Part shown: piece after piece, positions 36,480 through 45,153 of the stretch
How the letters are laid out: each line of letters begins with the position of its first letter
Numbering within the stretch: the stretch's first letter is position 1
Assembly (NCBI GenBank): GCA_017995215.1
Contig: JAGOJH010000004.1
Span: forward strand, 1 to 60,037
Source: Thermoclostridium sp.
Lineage (GTDB): Bacteria; Bacillota; Clostridia; DSM-8532
Reading direction: 5' to 3'
Length of the DNA: 60,037 nt
Notes under the pieces: model-generated
The model's input: only the letters and a program-made list of their open reading frames with translations
The model's database searches: none
Told to the model about the DNA's origin: nothing
Position numbers and translations under genes: made by a program

Positions 36480-37772
36480 ATGAAAAGAGTATTCACATTT
36501 ATCCTCATGTTATTTTTTTCAGTGCTTTATACCTATTTAGTCGGTACGCAAACCAGCATGCTTCTGATTTATATGTTTGTGCTGTGTATTCCTGTGTCTT
36601 TTTTTCTGAGCTGGCCTTTAAGAAAATATTTCGAGCTGTCCCTTGAAACACCTTCCTTTGAGGTTGAAAAAGGCGGTATCACTAAAATAAACATTCTCAT
36701 TCGCAACAATTCATTCCTTCCGGCTCCGTTTGTCAGGATCGCTTTTGGGGATTCAGAAAACCTCATTTTGCAGGATCAGCCCCAAGAGGTTCTATCCTTC
36801 TCTCCCCATGAAACAAAAACGATTACTATAAAGTTTTATGCTCAGCACAGAGGAACTGAAGACATAGGCTTAAGAGAGCTTTCCATTCAGGACTATCTTG
36901 GACTTTTTTCATTTTCATTGCTGAAAGACCTTGAATTGCATCAATATACAACCAGGATTACTGTTCTGCCCAAAATTTCAGTCATGAAACCCAGCAGTAA
37001 AATCATGCATGGCCCAGATGGAAGAGAAAATACGATGAGCGAATCTGAAAGCCCCATCGCCGGCAACAATTTCTTTATTGGTGAACCCGGCCATGAGTTT
37101 CGTGAATATGAGCCCGGCGACCCGCTTCACAAGGTTCATTGGAAGCTTTCAGCAAAGATTGACCGGCTGATGGTGCGAAAAAGTGAAAGCGGCGGTTCTT
37201 CCAAACTATGCTTCATCCTTGATCCATTTCTCAAAGCTGGATCCATGAAAGCTCTCAAAGGAAAGAAAGCAACGGTCATCAATACTTTGCCGGATAATAA
37301 CAAAGAGGCAGAAGATAAGCTTCTTGAAACGCTCCTTTCCATATCCAATATGGTCATCCAGCTTGGACGGACTGCAGAGATATGGCTTTTCAGCGAAAAC
37401 CAGTGGCATCTGAAAAACATATCACAAAAGAAAGAGCTTAACCACCTGCAGCGGTATTTAGCCCAATACAAATTCATGGAAACGATACCTGAAAACAAGA
37501 TCAACCGCCTTCCGCTGTTTTCCATGCTGCAGCAGCAGAAAATGAACAGAAGCTTTAAAGGCAGCGATGCTATTCTTTTTACTGCAAATTATGATCAATC
37601 ATTACAGACATTATTGGGCAGCAGTGATATGAAAGGGTTCACACTAAGGGTTATCCAGATAAAACAACCATTTTCATCAGAACCAATGGAAATTGAAAGC
37701 ATTACATCCTCAGCCAGTGATTTACTTAGAGTATTCAATACAGACGAGAACCTCTCCGACGCAGTCATTTAG
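36480..37772 (+). CDS. DUF58 domain protein
   Basis: This 430-residue protein has two N-terminal transmembrane helices (about 5-45), an Ig-like outer segment and the DUF58 core with the signature FREYEPGDPLHKVHWKLSAKIDRLMVR near residue 205, then a VWA-like C-terminal half. DUF58 proteins accompany MoxR ATPases; the biochemical role is not known. The ATG at 36480 follows GAGGAG by seven bases; an ATG at 36432 lies within the MoxR stop region and lacks a site. It sits second in the operon. Confidence 0.92.
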   Translation: MKRVFTFILMLFFSVLYTYLVGTQTSMLLIYMFVLCIPVSFFLSWPLRKYFELSLETPSFEVEKGGITKINILIRNNSFLPAPFVRIAFGDSENLILQDQPQEVLSFSPHETKTITIKFYAQHRGTEDIGLRELSIQDYLGLFSFSLLKDLELHQYTTRITVLPKISVMKPSSKIMHGPDGRENTMSESESPIAGNNFFIGEPGHEFREYEPGDPLHKVHWKLSAKIDRLMVRKSESGGSSKLCFILDPFLKAGSMKALKGKKATVINTLPDNNKEAEDKLLETLLSISNMVIQLGRTAEIWLFSENQWHLKNISQKKELNHLQRYLAQYKFMETIPENKINRLPLFSMLQQQKMNRSFKGSDAILFTANYDQSLQTLLGSSDMKGFTLRVIQIKQPFSSEPMEIESITSSASDLLRVFNTDENLSDAVI

Positions 37773-37811
37773 ACTGTAGAGCTCCGCCTCTGGTAAACAT
37801 GAAAGGAATTT

Positions 37812-40151
37812 ATGAAAGGTTTATTGAAGGATTATACCAACAGAATACTTGCCCTTCTGTTTTCCATTTCCATTTCAGTATGGATACTGGATTCATTCAA
37901 TGAAAAGCTGTTACCGCAAACGCTCCTGCTGGTTTTTATCCTTAACAGCCTTGTGTTTATTGGAATGACCCAGGCAGGAAAAAGTCCTCTGAAGCTTTTT
38001 CTGTTTGTTTTTGGTTCTGTCCTTTATGCTGCGGCAGTATATGCTATCATATCGTATGCACAGCAGGATTATTCCTCACATTACCTGATATGGCTTGCAA
38101 CACTTGGCCAGGATAGCAAAAATACCATAGCAGAGTTTATGATGGCCACTATCCTGATGATTTGTTATATGTTCTCGGCAATCGTATTCTATTTCTCCTG
38201 TATTCGTGACAGAATTGGCATCCTGTTCATGACAGGTTTTATACCGCTCCTTCTGCAGACTGCAAAAACAAGCAAAGAAATCACGCTTCCCTTTCTGCTG
38301 TTTGTAATTTTGTTTTTCTGTCTATATATTGGTAAAAATTTAAGAATGACCATGATGGACTCTGAAAAGCATACTAAACTCTGGTACCTGGCTTCTGTTA
38401 CCTGTTTTACACTCGTTGTGCTTGGCTTGTCTCTTGTTTTACCCAAGCCATTAGTCCAACCAAAGCTGGCTGAATTGGATTCCGTAGTGGCTCAGGCACT
38501 TCGTCCTTTACTTAACGCAGCCCCCAGTGAAGAGCTTGCAGGAAGCGATACCTACACGTTGCAGCTTTATCGTGGGTCTGTGGAGCTGGATAAGGCAAGC
38601 CCTCCAACCAGCGACAGAATCCTTTTCCAGGTTGAGGCTTCCGAGCCTCTCTATCTGCGCGTACAAAGCCATGACCGGTATAATTTGAACCGCTGGTTCA
38701 GTGCCTCACCTGCGCTGAAACAAGGCTACCCGGTTTCTGATTTATTCGTGCAAAATATGAAACCATATGCTCTTGCAGGAATGTTAGGAGCTCTGGAAGA
38801 ACAGGAGTTACTGGATTTGGGGTTGTCTAGCCCTGGTGAAATTTTATCATTTTCATCCCAACGTCCTCAGTTTAATCGTGCTTTGATCCAAATGAACAGA
38901 GTGAGCGCAGACTTTTTTCTGACAACCCCTGGTGTATTTAGCCTGCAACCTGAAGCATCAGGTATTGAAGCAATCATTAACGATCTCAACTACTGTTACC
39001 CTTCATCACTTGAGAAACTGCAATTATTTGAAGAATATCAGCTGGACTATTTTTCACAGGAGATCCCTGTCTTATCAACAGAAATGGCTGTTATTCGGCA
39101 AATGCATGCAGATATTTACACCGCCTTCAGGAAAAACAGGCAAACGCTATTTGAAAAATATGAAGAGAACATCAAACAGTTACCTTTTTCTGAAGCTGAA
39201 ATGATGGCAATCCTTTTCTCTTCAGATCAGGAATTTGAGTTGGCTTATAATAACTTTACCGACCTTCCCCACGATCTGCCTGAAAGAATTTATCAACTGG
39301 CTGAATCGATCACCTCCGGTGAAACTAGTAATTACGGAAAAGCCCTTGCGCTGGAGAACTATTTCCAGTCCTCCGGTTTCCGGTATGATCTGTCACCCCC
39401 CAGGCTTCCTTATGGGCGGGATGTTAACGATTACTTTCTTTTCGAAAGCAGACGTGGTTTTTGCGTGCATTTTGCCTCTGCCATGGTCATTCTGGCGCGA
39501 GCCTCCGGTTTACCGGCAAGATATACCGAAGGGTATATCAGTGATGAATGGAACGAGCAAGAGAAGCTTTATAACGTTAGAGCAAAAGATGCTCATGCGT
39601 TTCCGGAAATCTATATCCCGGGGTTTGGCTGGATGATTTTTGAACCTACGGTCAGCGCTGAAAGCGGCAATGATTTTTTTGCATCATTGAAACACATTGC
39701 AGGGCAGATTAAAACCTTCATGCAATCTGTGGCTCGTATGCTCAGGGCTTTACCCATAGCTGTCAAGCTGCTTTATATTCCCTTCATGATCCTTGGAGCC
39801 TTTTTTCTGTTATGGTTGTTTACCAGCATCCGTTATAGTACATGGCTGAAAAAGACGATGAAGGCCGATGGAAACATGGCTTTGAAAAGAATCTTTGTCC
39901 GCTTGGCAGCCCGGTTTAAAATCATCAGGATTGAAATGAAAAAATCAGATACCCCTTCCACATATGCTGCACGGGTCCTGGATGAGAAAGGAATCGATAT
40001 CCGCGGCCTGGCAGAAGCTTATAATAAAACCAGATATGGCGGCTACCAGATTCCTCAGGAAGAGTTACAGAGCTTTCTGAAGCTATATCACGAGGTTACA
40101 GCTGGTTTAAAGGCTCAAATTCGAGGCCCAAAGGGCTGGTTATTACGGTAA
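37812..40151 (+). CDS. Transglutaminase-like membrane protein, TgpA type
   Basis: This 779-residue protein has an N-terminal block of about six transmembrane helices (1-225), a large outer part, a transglutaminase core (about 520-620) and another transmembrane helix near 655 with a cytosolic DUF4129-like tail. The catalytic triad is apparent: Cys in RRGFCVHFASAMVILARASGLPARYTEGY, His in DAHAFPEIYIPGFGWMIFEPT and an acidic residue after it. Homologs beside MoxR/DUF58 include Pseudomonas TgpA. The ATG at 37812 follows AAAGGAA. It is the last gene of the trio; the substrate is unknown. Confidence 0.92.
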   Translation: MKGLLKDYTNRILALLFSISISVWILDSFNEKLLPQTLLLVFILNSLVFIGMTQAGKSPLKLFLFVFGSVLYAAAVYAIISYAQQDYSSHYLIWLATLGQDSKNTIAEFMMATILMICYMFSAIVFYFSCIRDRIGILFMTGFIPLLLQTAKTSKEITLPFLLFVILFFCLYIGKNLRMTMMDSEKHTKLWYLASVTCFTLVVLGLSLVLPKPLVQPKLAELDSVVAQALRPLLNAAPSEELAGSDTYTLQLYRGSVELDKASPPTSDRILFQVEASEPLYLRVQSHDRYNLNRWFSASPALKQGYPVSDLFVQNMKPYALAGMLGALEEQELLDLGLSSPGEILSFSSQRPQFNRALIQMNRVSADFFLTTPGVFSLQPEASGIEAIINDLNYCYPSSLEKLQLFEEYQLDYFSQEIPVLSTEMAVIRQMHADIYTAFRKNRQTLFEKYEENIKQLPFSEAEMMAILFSSDQEFELAYNNFTDLPHDLPERIYQLAESITSGETSNYGKALALENYFQSSGFRYDLSPPRLPYGRDVNDYFLFESRRGFCVHFASAMVILARASGLPARYTEGYISDEWNEQEKLYNVRAKDAHAFPEIYIPGFGWMIFEPTVSAESGNDFFASLKHIAGQIKTFMQSVARMLRALPIAVKLLYIPFMILGAFFLLWLFTSIRYSTWLKKTMKADGNMALKRIFVRLAARFKIIRIEMKKSDTPSTYAARVLDEKGIDIRGLAEAYNKTRYGGYQIPQEELQSFLKLYHEVTAGLKAQIRGPKGWLLR

Positions 40152-40228
40152 AACCTATAAAGAAACTGCCTCGGGAGAATGACTCCAGTCCGGTAACACT
40201 TTATTAATATCTACCCTTAAGCAACCCG

Positions 40229-40264
40229 AAAAAAGTCAGCAGATGAAATGAAGCATCTGCTGAC
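40229..40264. terminator. Terminator between TgpA-like and VWA genes
   Basis: Perfect 11-bp arms GTCAGCAGATG and CATCTGCTGAC close an eight-base loop. On the minus strand six T follow directly, so it fits the VWA gene best; on the plus strand a T6 comes a little later. Confidence 0.88.
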
Positions 40265-40316
40265 GTAAGGAGTTTTTTGGAGGTATGTGGCTATAATTAA
40301 CTTTTCAAGTGATGTC

Positions 40317-42140
40317 TTAATCGGCCTTCCTTTGTAGTGATTCTACTATTTCCACCAGTTCAATGAAGCTTTTTCTGTAGCCCTCAGAGTCTTTCCCAAT
40401 TGCTTTTGATGCCCTGGCTTTCACGCTTCCGATGGATGTGGTTCCCTGGTATTCCGACTCGCTTAGCAGCATACCAAATTGGGCAACAGCTGATGCAAAC
40501 TGGAAGTTTTCTGATGCATTCTCCTTGTATTCCTGCTGTGTGATGGGGTGAACAATTTTTTTGCTGATATCCCCATCAGGTTCCTTGTAGCGTACCCGTA
40601 ATTCCATCCATTCGTTTTCCCATTCCTGACGAATATCCGTAGACTGGTACTTTAATTCAGGTGAATCGATGGTTTCACCGCTTTGATAGGTGACAATCTC
40701 ATAAAAAGCCACCACATTGTGACCTGCACCGATCTCACCGGCATCCTTGGTGTCATCGTCAAAGTCCTCGTTTGCCAGCATACGGTTCTCATACCCAACC
40801 AGGCGATATTCCTTCACCTTCCTCGGGTTGAATTCCACCTGTATCTTCACGTCCTTGGCAATGGTCAGCAGGGTGGCACCCATTTCATTTACCAAAACCT
40901 TTTTTGCCTCGAACAAACTGTCAATATAAGCGTAATTTCCATTTCCCTTGTCAGCCAGCGCTTCCATCTTGTTATCTTTGATATTTCCGGTACCAAAGCC
41001 CAGAACGCTGAGGGAAATGCCTTCCTGTCTCTTTTTCTCGATAAGCCTTGTCAGTTCTCCCTCGCTGCTGACCCCAACATTGAAGTCCCCATCGGTGGCA
41101 AGGATGACACGGTTGTTACCACCGTTAATATAGTACTTCTTCGCGATTTCATATGCTTTTTCAATACCCTCGCCTCCTGCTGTGCTGCCACCAGCTTCCA
41201 GCCTGTCCAATGCTTCGAGTATCTTTTCCTTTTCATCACCGCGTGCACCTTCCAGAACGACACCGGAAGAGCCTGCATATACTACGATGGACACCTTGTC
41301 ATTTTCCCCGAGTTGCTCGGTTAACAGCTGGAAGGATTCCTTCAGCAACGGAAGCTTGTTTGGAGCATCCATGGAACCTGACACATCCAGTAAAAATACA
41401 AGGTTTGAAAGGGGCAGGCTCTTGTGATCTACATGCTTTCCCTGCAGTGCGATCATCACCAGGCTGTTGTCGGGATTCCACGGACATTGGGAGATTTCCG
41501 TCGTAACGGAAAATGGTACATCCTGTGTGGGCTCGGGCAAATCATAGGAGAAATAGTTGATCAGCTCTTCTGTTCTGACGGCATCTGCCGGAGGCATCAC
41601 TCCATCGTTCAGGTAACGCCTGACATTGCTGTAGGAGGCAGTATCCACATCGATGGAAAAGGTGGACAGCGGTGACATGGCTGTTCTCATCATGCGGTTT
41701 TCAGGGTTTGATTCATACTCTTCTGTATTAAAACCTTCAGGGTAGATTGGTTGTATTGTATAGCCTTCCTGCATTAGCATAAAAGCATCATTGGTAAAAC
41801 TCATTGCTGTGCTTTTTGACTGTTCTGTGCTCATGCCTGTGTTTCCCGGGGCAGCAGTAGCTGCGGGCATCGGATTTTGAGGTGAAGTTGCTGTATTGTT
41901 GGCGTTTTGGTTTGAGCCTTGTGTGCCATTCGATTGCGTTTGTGCGGTTGAACCGTAATCTGTTGGGTTGCCCGGTTGCTCTGCTGTAGTTGAACCAGTA
42001 CTTGTTGAATTGTTCGGTTGCACTGCAGTAGTTGGGCTGGCACTGGGGCTTGTTGCTGCCGGAAATAACGAGCAGGCAGTTGCCAGTATAAGACACAAAG
42101 ATAAAAATGCAATTAAAAAGCTTTTAATTCTCTTTTTCAT
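40317..42140 (-). CDS. VWA-domain lipoprotein, YfbK type
   Basis: This 607-residue surface lipoprotein has a signal peptide ending in LATAC (Cys23), then a low-complexity Ser/Thr/Gln/Asn linker to about residue 120, a domain with MRTAMSPLSTFSIDVDTASYSNVRRYLN, and a VWA domain (about 225-400) with an intact MIDAS motif (LLDVSGSMD). The C-terminal YfbK-like domain ends in SIGSVKARASKAIG. Such proteins bind partners through the metal site. It converges with the MoxR operon, whose members usually cooperate with VWA proteins; whether they do here is inference. The ATG at 42140 follows GGGG. Confidence 0.92.
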   Translation of the reverse strand: MKKRIKSFLIAFLSLCLILATACSLFPAATSPSASPTTAVQPNNSTSTGSTTAEQPGNPTDYGSTAQTQSNGTQGSNQNANNTATSPQNPMPAATAAPGNTGMSTEQSKSTAMSFTNDAFMLMQEGYTIQPIYPEGFNTEEYESNPENRMMRTAMSPLSTFSIDVDTASYSNVRRYLNDGVMPPADAVRTEELINYFSYDLPEPTQDVPFSVTTEISQCPWNPDNSLVMIALQGKHVDHKSLPLSNLVFLLDVSGSMDAPNKLPLLKESFQLLTEQLGENDKVSIVVYAGSSGVVLEGARGDEKEKILEALDRLEAGGSTAGGEGIEKAYEIAKKYYINGGNNRVILATDGDFNVGVSSEGELTRLIEKKRQEGISLSVLGFGTGNIKDNKMEALADKGNGNYAYIDSLFEAKKVLVNEMGATLLTIAKDVKIQVEFNPRKVKEYRLVGYENRMLANEDFDDDTKDAGEIGAGHNVVAFYEIVTYQSGETIDSPELKYQSTDIRQEWENEWMELRVRYKEPDGDISKKIVHPITQQEYKENASENFQFASAVAQFGMLLSESEYQGTTSIGSVKARASKAIGKDSEGYRKSFIELVEIVESLQRKAD

Positions 42141-42236
42141 GATCTTTTCCCCCTTTTCCTGTCTTTAATCCATTTGACGGAGGAAACTGTGTAAATGTTC
42201 CAAGTCAGCTCAAACTGTTTTTTTAACAACAGAAAA

Positions 42237-42273
42237 AGACCTCATCCGTTTTCATAGGATCTGAGGCCTTCTG
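42237..42273 (-). terminator. Terminator of the ComFB-like gene
   Basis: GGCCTCA-GATCC and GGAT-GAGGTC pair with small imperfections and are followed on the minus strand by TTTTT. Confidence 0.7.
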
Positions 42274-42307
42274 AAACAAAAGCATTTACAGCCAGATACC
42301 CGGGCTG

Positions 42308-42583
42308 TCAGTCGGGTTTTTTATCGTGCCGTGGATACCGCTTTACCAGGACGGCAGCCTTGGTGATGGCTGAAATAACATCCACTTCAAACTGTGTTTT
42401 CAGATTGTTGATTTTTGAATAAACCTCACCCTTGACAGTTACAACATACTGAGGCGGTAAATCATTCAACGCTTTTGCTGCGATATCCATCCTGCAGGTT
42501 TCGCATTTACACATGTTGATATCCTTTAAAATATCGTCCATGCTGTGGAAAACAATTTCTTCCATGAAATTTTTAATGATCAT
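42308..42583 (-). CDS. ComFB family protein
   Basis: This 91-residue protein begins with IIKNFMEEIVFHSMDDIL and has the ComFB zinc-type cysteines in CKCETCRMDIAAKALNDLPPQYV, followed by QFEVDVISAITKAAVLVKRYPRH. ComFB lies in the late competence operon of Bacillus, where its role is minor; other members bind cyclic dinucleotides. No other competence gene is adjacent here. The ATG at 42583 follows GGGAGG. A terminator follows the gene. Confidence 0.88.
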   Translation of the reverse strand: MIIKNFMEEIVFHSMDDILKDINMCKCETCRMDIAAKALNDLPPQYVVTVKGEVYSKINNLKTQFEVDVISAITKAAVLVKRYPRHDKKPD

Positions 42584-42659
42584 CCCACTAACCTCCCAAT
42601 ACAGCCATTTTGCCTGTCCTTAACATTATATAACAACATTTTTCAAATGTGAAACAGTT

Positions 42660-42930
42660 AATTTCGTTTTTATAACAACGGAAGCGATTGCTTGCAATCG
42701 CAACACACCGTTATTGCAACGGCAGGTTTTACTTTAGCAAAACCATCACACCGCAACAAGGTTCTGGCCGACAATGCGGCAAGGTTCATATATCGAGGCG
42801 GGAGAAGAGGATTTTGCAAGCAAAATCCAGCACTGTGCGACCCGTTATTCAATGCTCGCCGCCTGATTAAGGTAATCGGTACCCGCCAACACGTGTTTTT
42901 TTGCCTTTGGCAAAAAATACATGATAGAGG
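42660..42930. repeat. Hairpin-rich gap with four short palindromes
   Basis: The gap between the ComFB and YqeG genes holds GCGATTGC/GCAATCGC around TT (42684-42701), GGTTTTACT/AGCAAAACC around TT with one mismatch (42725-42744), GGATTTTGC/GCAAAATCC around AA (42809-42828) and TTTTTTGCC/GGCAAAAAA around TTT (42897-42917). CCGTT and AACGG also recur around 42679-42722. No gene is visible. The last hairpin could act as a terminator for a plus-strand transcript, but none is known there. Confidence 0.8.
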
Positions 42931-42950
42931 TGGGAGACATTGGAGCCTCG

Positions 42951-43442
42951 TTATATTGCCTTTTGCTTTACAAACAGCTTTTCAAAGATGCGCTTGAGCC
43001 GTATGGTGAAGGGCTCGTTCACATCAAGGGGCTCTACCAGGATGGTGGTTAGGCCCAGTCTGTTCCCACCACGAACATCGGTAAACAACTGATCCCCGAT
43101 GACGGCGGTTTCCTCGGGAATGAGCTTCAGTTGGGTCATGGCTTTCAAGAAACCCCTGTTGGACGGTTTAAACGCACGATATCGGGCATAAAGCCCAAGC
43201 TTCTCATTAAAGACGTCCACCCTTCTTTTGGTCGCGTTGGACACAATTGCAGTTTGGATGCCATTTTTCTTAAAGAACGCGATCAGCTCAACGACTTTTT
43301 CATCCGGAATTTTTTGTTTGTGTGTGATCAGCGTATTGTCTATATCAAGAAGAACGCCTTTGATTCCGCGTTCTATCAGCCAATCAATGTCCATCGTGAA
43401 AATAGATTTTACGAACAAATCAGGTTGAAGACCCTTCCCCAT
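42951..43442 (-). CDS. YqeG family HAD-type phosphatase
   Basis: This 163-residue HAD-superfamily IIIA protein has motif I LLDIDNTLI (both Asp present), motif II AIVSNATKRR and motif IV region VIGDQLFTDVRGGNRLG. YqeG of Bacillus lies in a cluster with yqeH and aroE; the substrate is unknown, and homologs include phosphatidylglycerophosphate phosphatases such as PgpP/Gep4. The ATG at 43442 follows an AGGA at six bases. It diverges from ilvE and stands alone here. Confidence 0.92.
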   Translation of the reverse strand: MGKGLQPDLFVKSIFTMDIDWLIERGIKGVLLDIDNTLITHKQKIPDEKVVELIAFFKKNGIQTAIVSNATKRRVDVFNEKLGLYARYRAFKPSNRGFLKAMTQLKLIPEETAVIGDQLFTDVRGGNRLGLTTILVEPLDVNEPFTIRLKRIFEKLFVKQKAI

Positions 43443-43501
43443 AATAGTCCTGTCTCCTTTCGGTTATCATACCAAACTTTAAAACTCCATGCAAGAATTT
43501 G

Positions 43502-43530
43502 TTTACAGTGTGGATCCAGTGTGATAAAAT
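43502..43530 (+). promoter_or_regulatory. Promoter of ilvE
   Basis: TTTACA (43502-43507) and TAAAAT (43525-43530) have a 17-base spacer, leaving a leader of about 140 bases before ilvE. Confidence 0.55.
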
Positions 43531-43679
43531 ACCTTAATAATTCAATGATTTCACTGCAGAAGCTTAATTCAATGAATATAGGATAAATCAAATGCTTCTC
43601 GAAGGAATGCAATGAAATCATTTTATAGGTTCTCCTTTTTGCACAAGGATATGAATTGAAATAAAGGAGTGTGACTTGA

Positions 43680-44741
43680 ATGAAAATCACCATTGAAAAA
43701 ACACAAAACCCAAAGCAAAAGCCTGCAAGCGAACATCTGGTATTTGGAAACACCTTTTCTGATCACATGTTTATTTGCGACTATTCCGCCGAAAAAGGAT
43801 GGCATGATGCACGGATCATTCCCTACCAGGAGTTAAAAATTGCTCCCTCCAACATGACACTGCATTATGGCCAAAGCATTTTTGAGGGGTTGAAGGCATA
43901 CAAAACTGCCGACAAGAAGGTTAATCTGTTCCGCCCCATCGAAAACATCCGTCGTTTGAACGCATCCTGTGTCAGAATGTGCATTCCCCCTATCGATGAA
44001 GAATTCGGTGTGGAAGCGATTAAAACCCTGGTCGATTTTGACAGGGACTGGATTCCTGAAGGGGAAGGCACATCCCTGTACATTCGCCCGTTCATCTTTG
44101 CTACCGACGCGCATCTTGGAGTTCGTCCGTCAAACACTTACAGCTTTGTGATCATCACCGGTCCTGTTGGTGCCTATTACAAGGAAGGCATTAACCCGGT
44201 GAAGATATTTGTGGAATCCAATTATGTGCGTGCCGTTATCGGCGGGCTTGGTGAAGCAAAAGCCGCTGCAAACTATGCCGCCAGTCTGAAGGCCCAGGTT
44301 GAGGCCAAGGAAAAGGGTTACACACAGGTTCTTTGGCTGGATGGCGTTGAAAAAAAATATATCGAGGAAGTCGGCACGATGAATGTATTCTTCATCATCG
44401 GCAATGAAGTGGTCACTCCGAAGCTTACCGGAAGCATTCTTCCCGGCATTACCAGAAAATCTTCGGTGGATTTACTCAAATCCTGGGGCTATGAAACCAA
44501 TGAGCGCCGCATCACCATCCAGGAAGTATATGAAGCCCACGAAAAGGGCCTGCTGAAGGAAGTCTTCGGCACCGGTACCGCAGCAGTCATTTCCCCGGTG
44601 GGTGAATTGAACTGGAACGGAAAAGTCATTCAAATTGGCGATGGCAAAACGGGAGCCGTGTCTCAGAAGTTATATGACACCATGACCGGAATTCAGTATG
44701 GAAAGCTTCCCGATACCATGAACTGGGTTGTCCGCGTATAA
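43680..44741 (+). CDS. ilvE: Branched-chain amino acid aminotransferase
   Basis: This 353-residue fold-type IV enzyme transfers the amino group between glutamate and the keto acids of Leu, Ile and Val. It matches the longer BCAT form (Bacillus YbgE/YwaA, mammalian BCAT). Visible are LHYGQSIFEGLKAYK, SLYIRPFIFATD, GEAKAAANYAASLKAQ with the PLP lysine, EEVGTMNVFF, GSILPGITRKS and EVFGTGTAAVISPV. The lysine segment has AAN where GGN is common. The ATG at 43680 follows AAAGGAG. It is monocistronic with a terminator. Confidence 0.96.
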   Translation: MKITIEKTQNPKQKPASEHLVFGNTFSDHMFICDYSAEKGWHDARIIPYQELKIAPSNMTLHYGQSIFEGLKAYKTADKKVNLFRPIENIRRLNASCVRMCIPPIDEEFGVEAIKTLVDFDRDWIPEGEGTSLYIRPFIFATDAHLGVRPSNTYSFVIITGPVGAYYKEGINPVKIFVESNYVRAVIGGLGEAKAAANYAASLKAQVEAKEKGYTQVLWLDGVEKKYIEEVGTMNVFFIIGNEVVTPKLTGSILPGITRKSSVDLLKSWGYETNERRITIQEVYEAHEKGLLKEVFGTGTAAVISPVGELNWNGKVIQIGDGKTGAVSQKLYDTMTGIQYGKLPDTMNWVVRV

Positions 44742-44793
44742 CTGAAACCATATTTATAAGCAGGTTTCGATTTAAATATCCATCCGGTTCAGG

Positions 44794-44859
44794 ACGGTTA
44801 AAGAAAGTTTAACCGTTCATCACAGTTCAAAGGAAAGAGGGTTTCGGCCCTCTTTTTTT
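44794..44859 (+). terminator. Hairpin and terminator of ilvE
   Basis: A perfect hairpin with arms ACGGTTAAA and TTTAACCGT (44794-44816) precedes a typical terminator (AAAGAGGG and CCCTCTTT, then T4; 44834-44859). Confidence 0.85.
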
Positions 44860-44890
44860 GTATGCGTTCTTCTATCCTTATGTTCCTTGT

Positions 44891-44920
44891 TTGACTAGAG
44901 ATAATGTAATATGGTAAACT
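44891..44920 (+). promoter_or_regulatory. Promoter candidate for the 1257-residue protein gene
   Basis: TTGACT (44891-44896) and TAAACT (44915-44920) are 18 bases apart. The leader would be about 230 bases long; I see no clear structure in it. Confidence 0.5.
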
Positions 44921-45153
44921 AAGTATAAACAATATTGTTCCTGCCAGAATACCAAATAAAGAAGATATGTTTTTGTGTTCACACACCATAAAGCTGAATT
45001 CTTCCTTATTTTTTGACCTACATCTATAGCATGGTGCCAGAAAAGAGGGTATTTCTAAATACTAAATTCTACCAGAATTATGGGTTGTGTTCGGTTACAG
45101 CATCAATGCAGCATTCTGCCATCAACTGATTTTTCAGAGAAGGAGGTTTAAAA

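Noticed and set aside
40683-41324. 213-codon plus-strand frame antisense to the VWA gene
   Set aside because: The VWA protein is well supported on the minus strand; the frame is a shadow.
42660-42930. CRISPR array
   Set aside because: The palindromes differ in sequence and spacing; there are no identical repeats with regular spacers and no cas genes.
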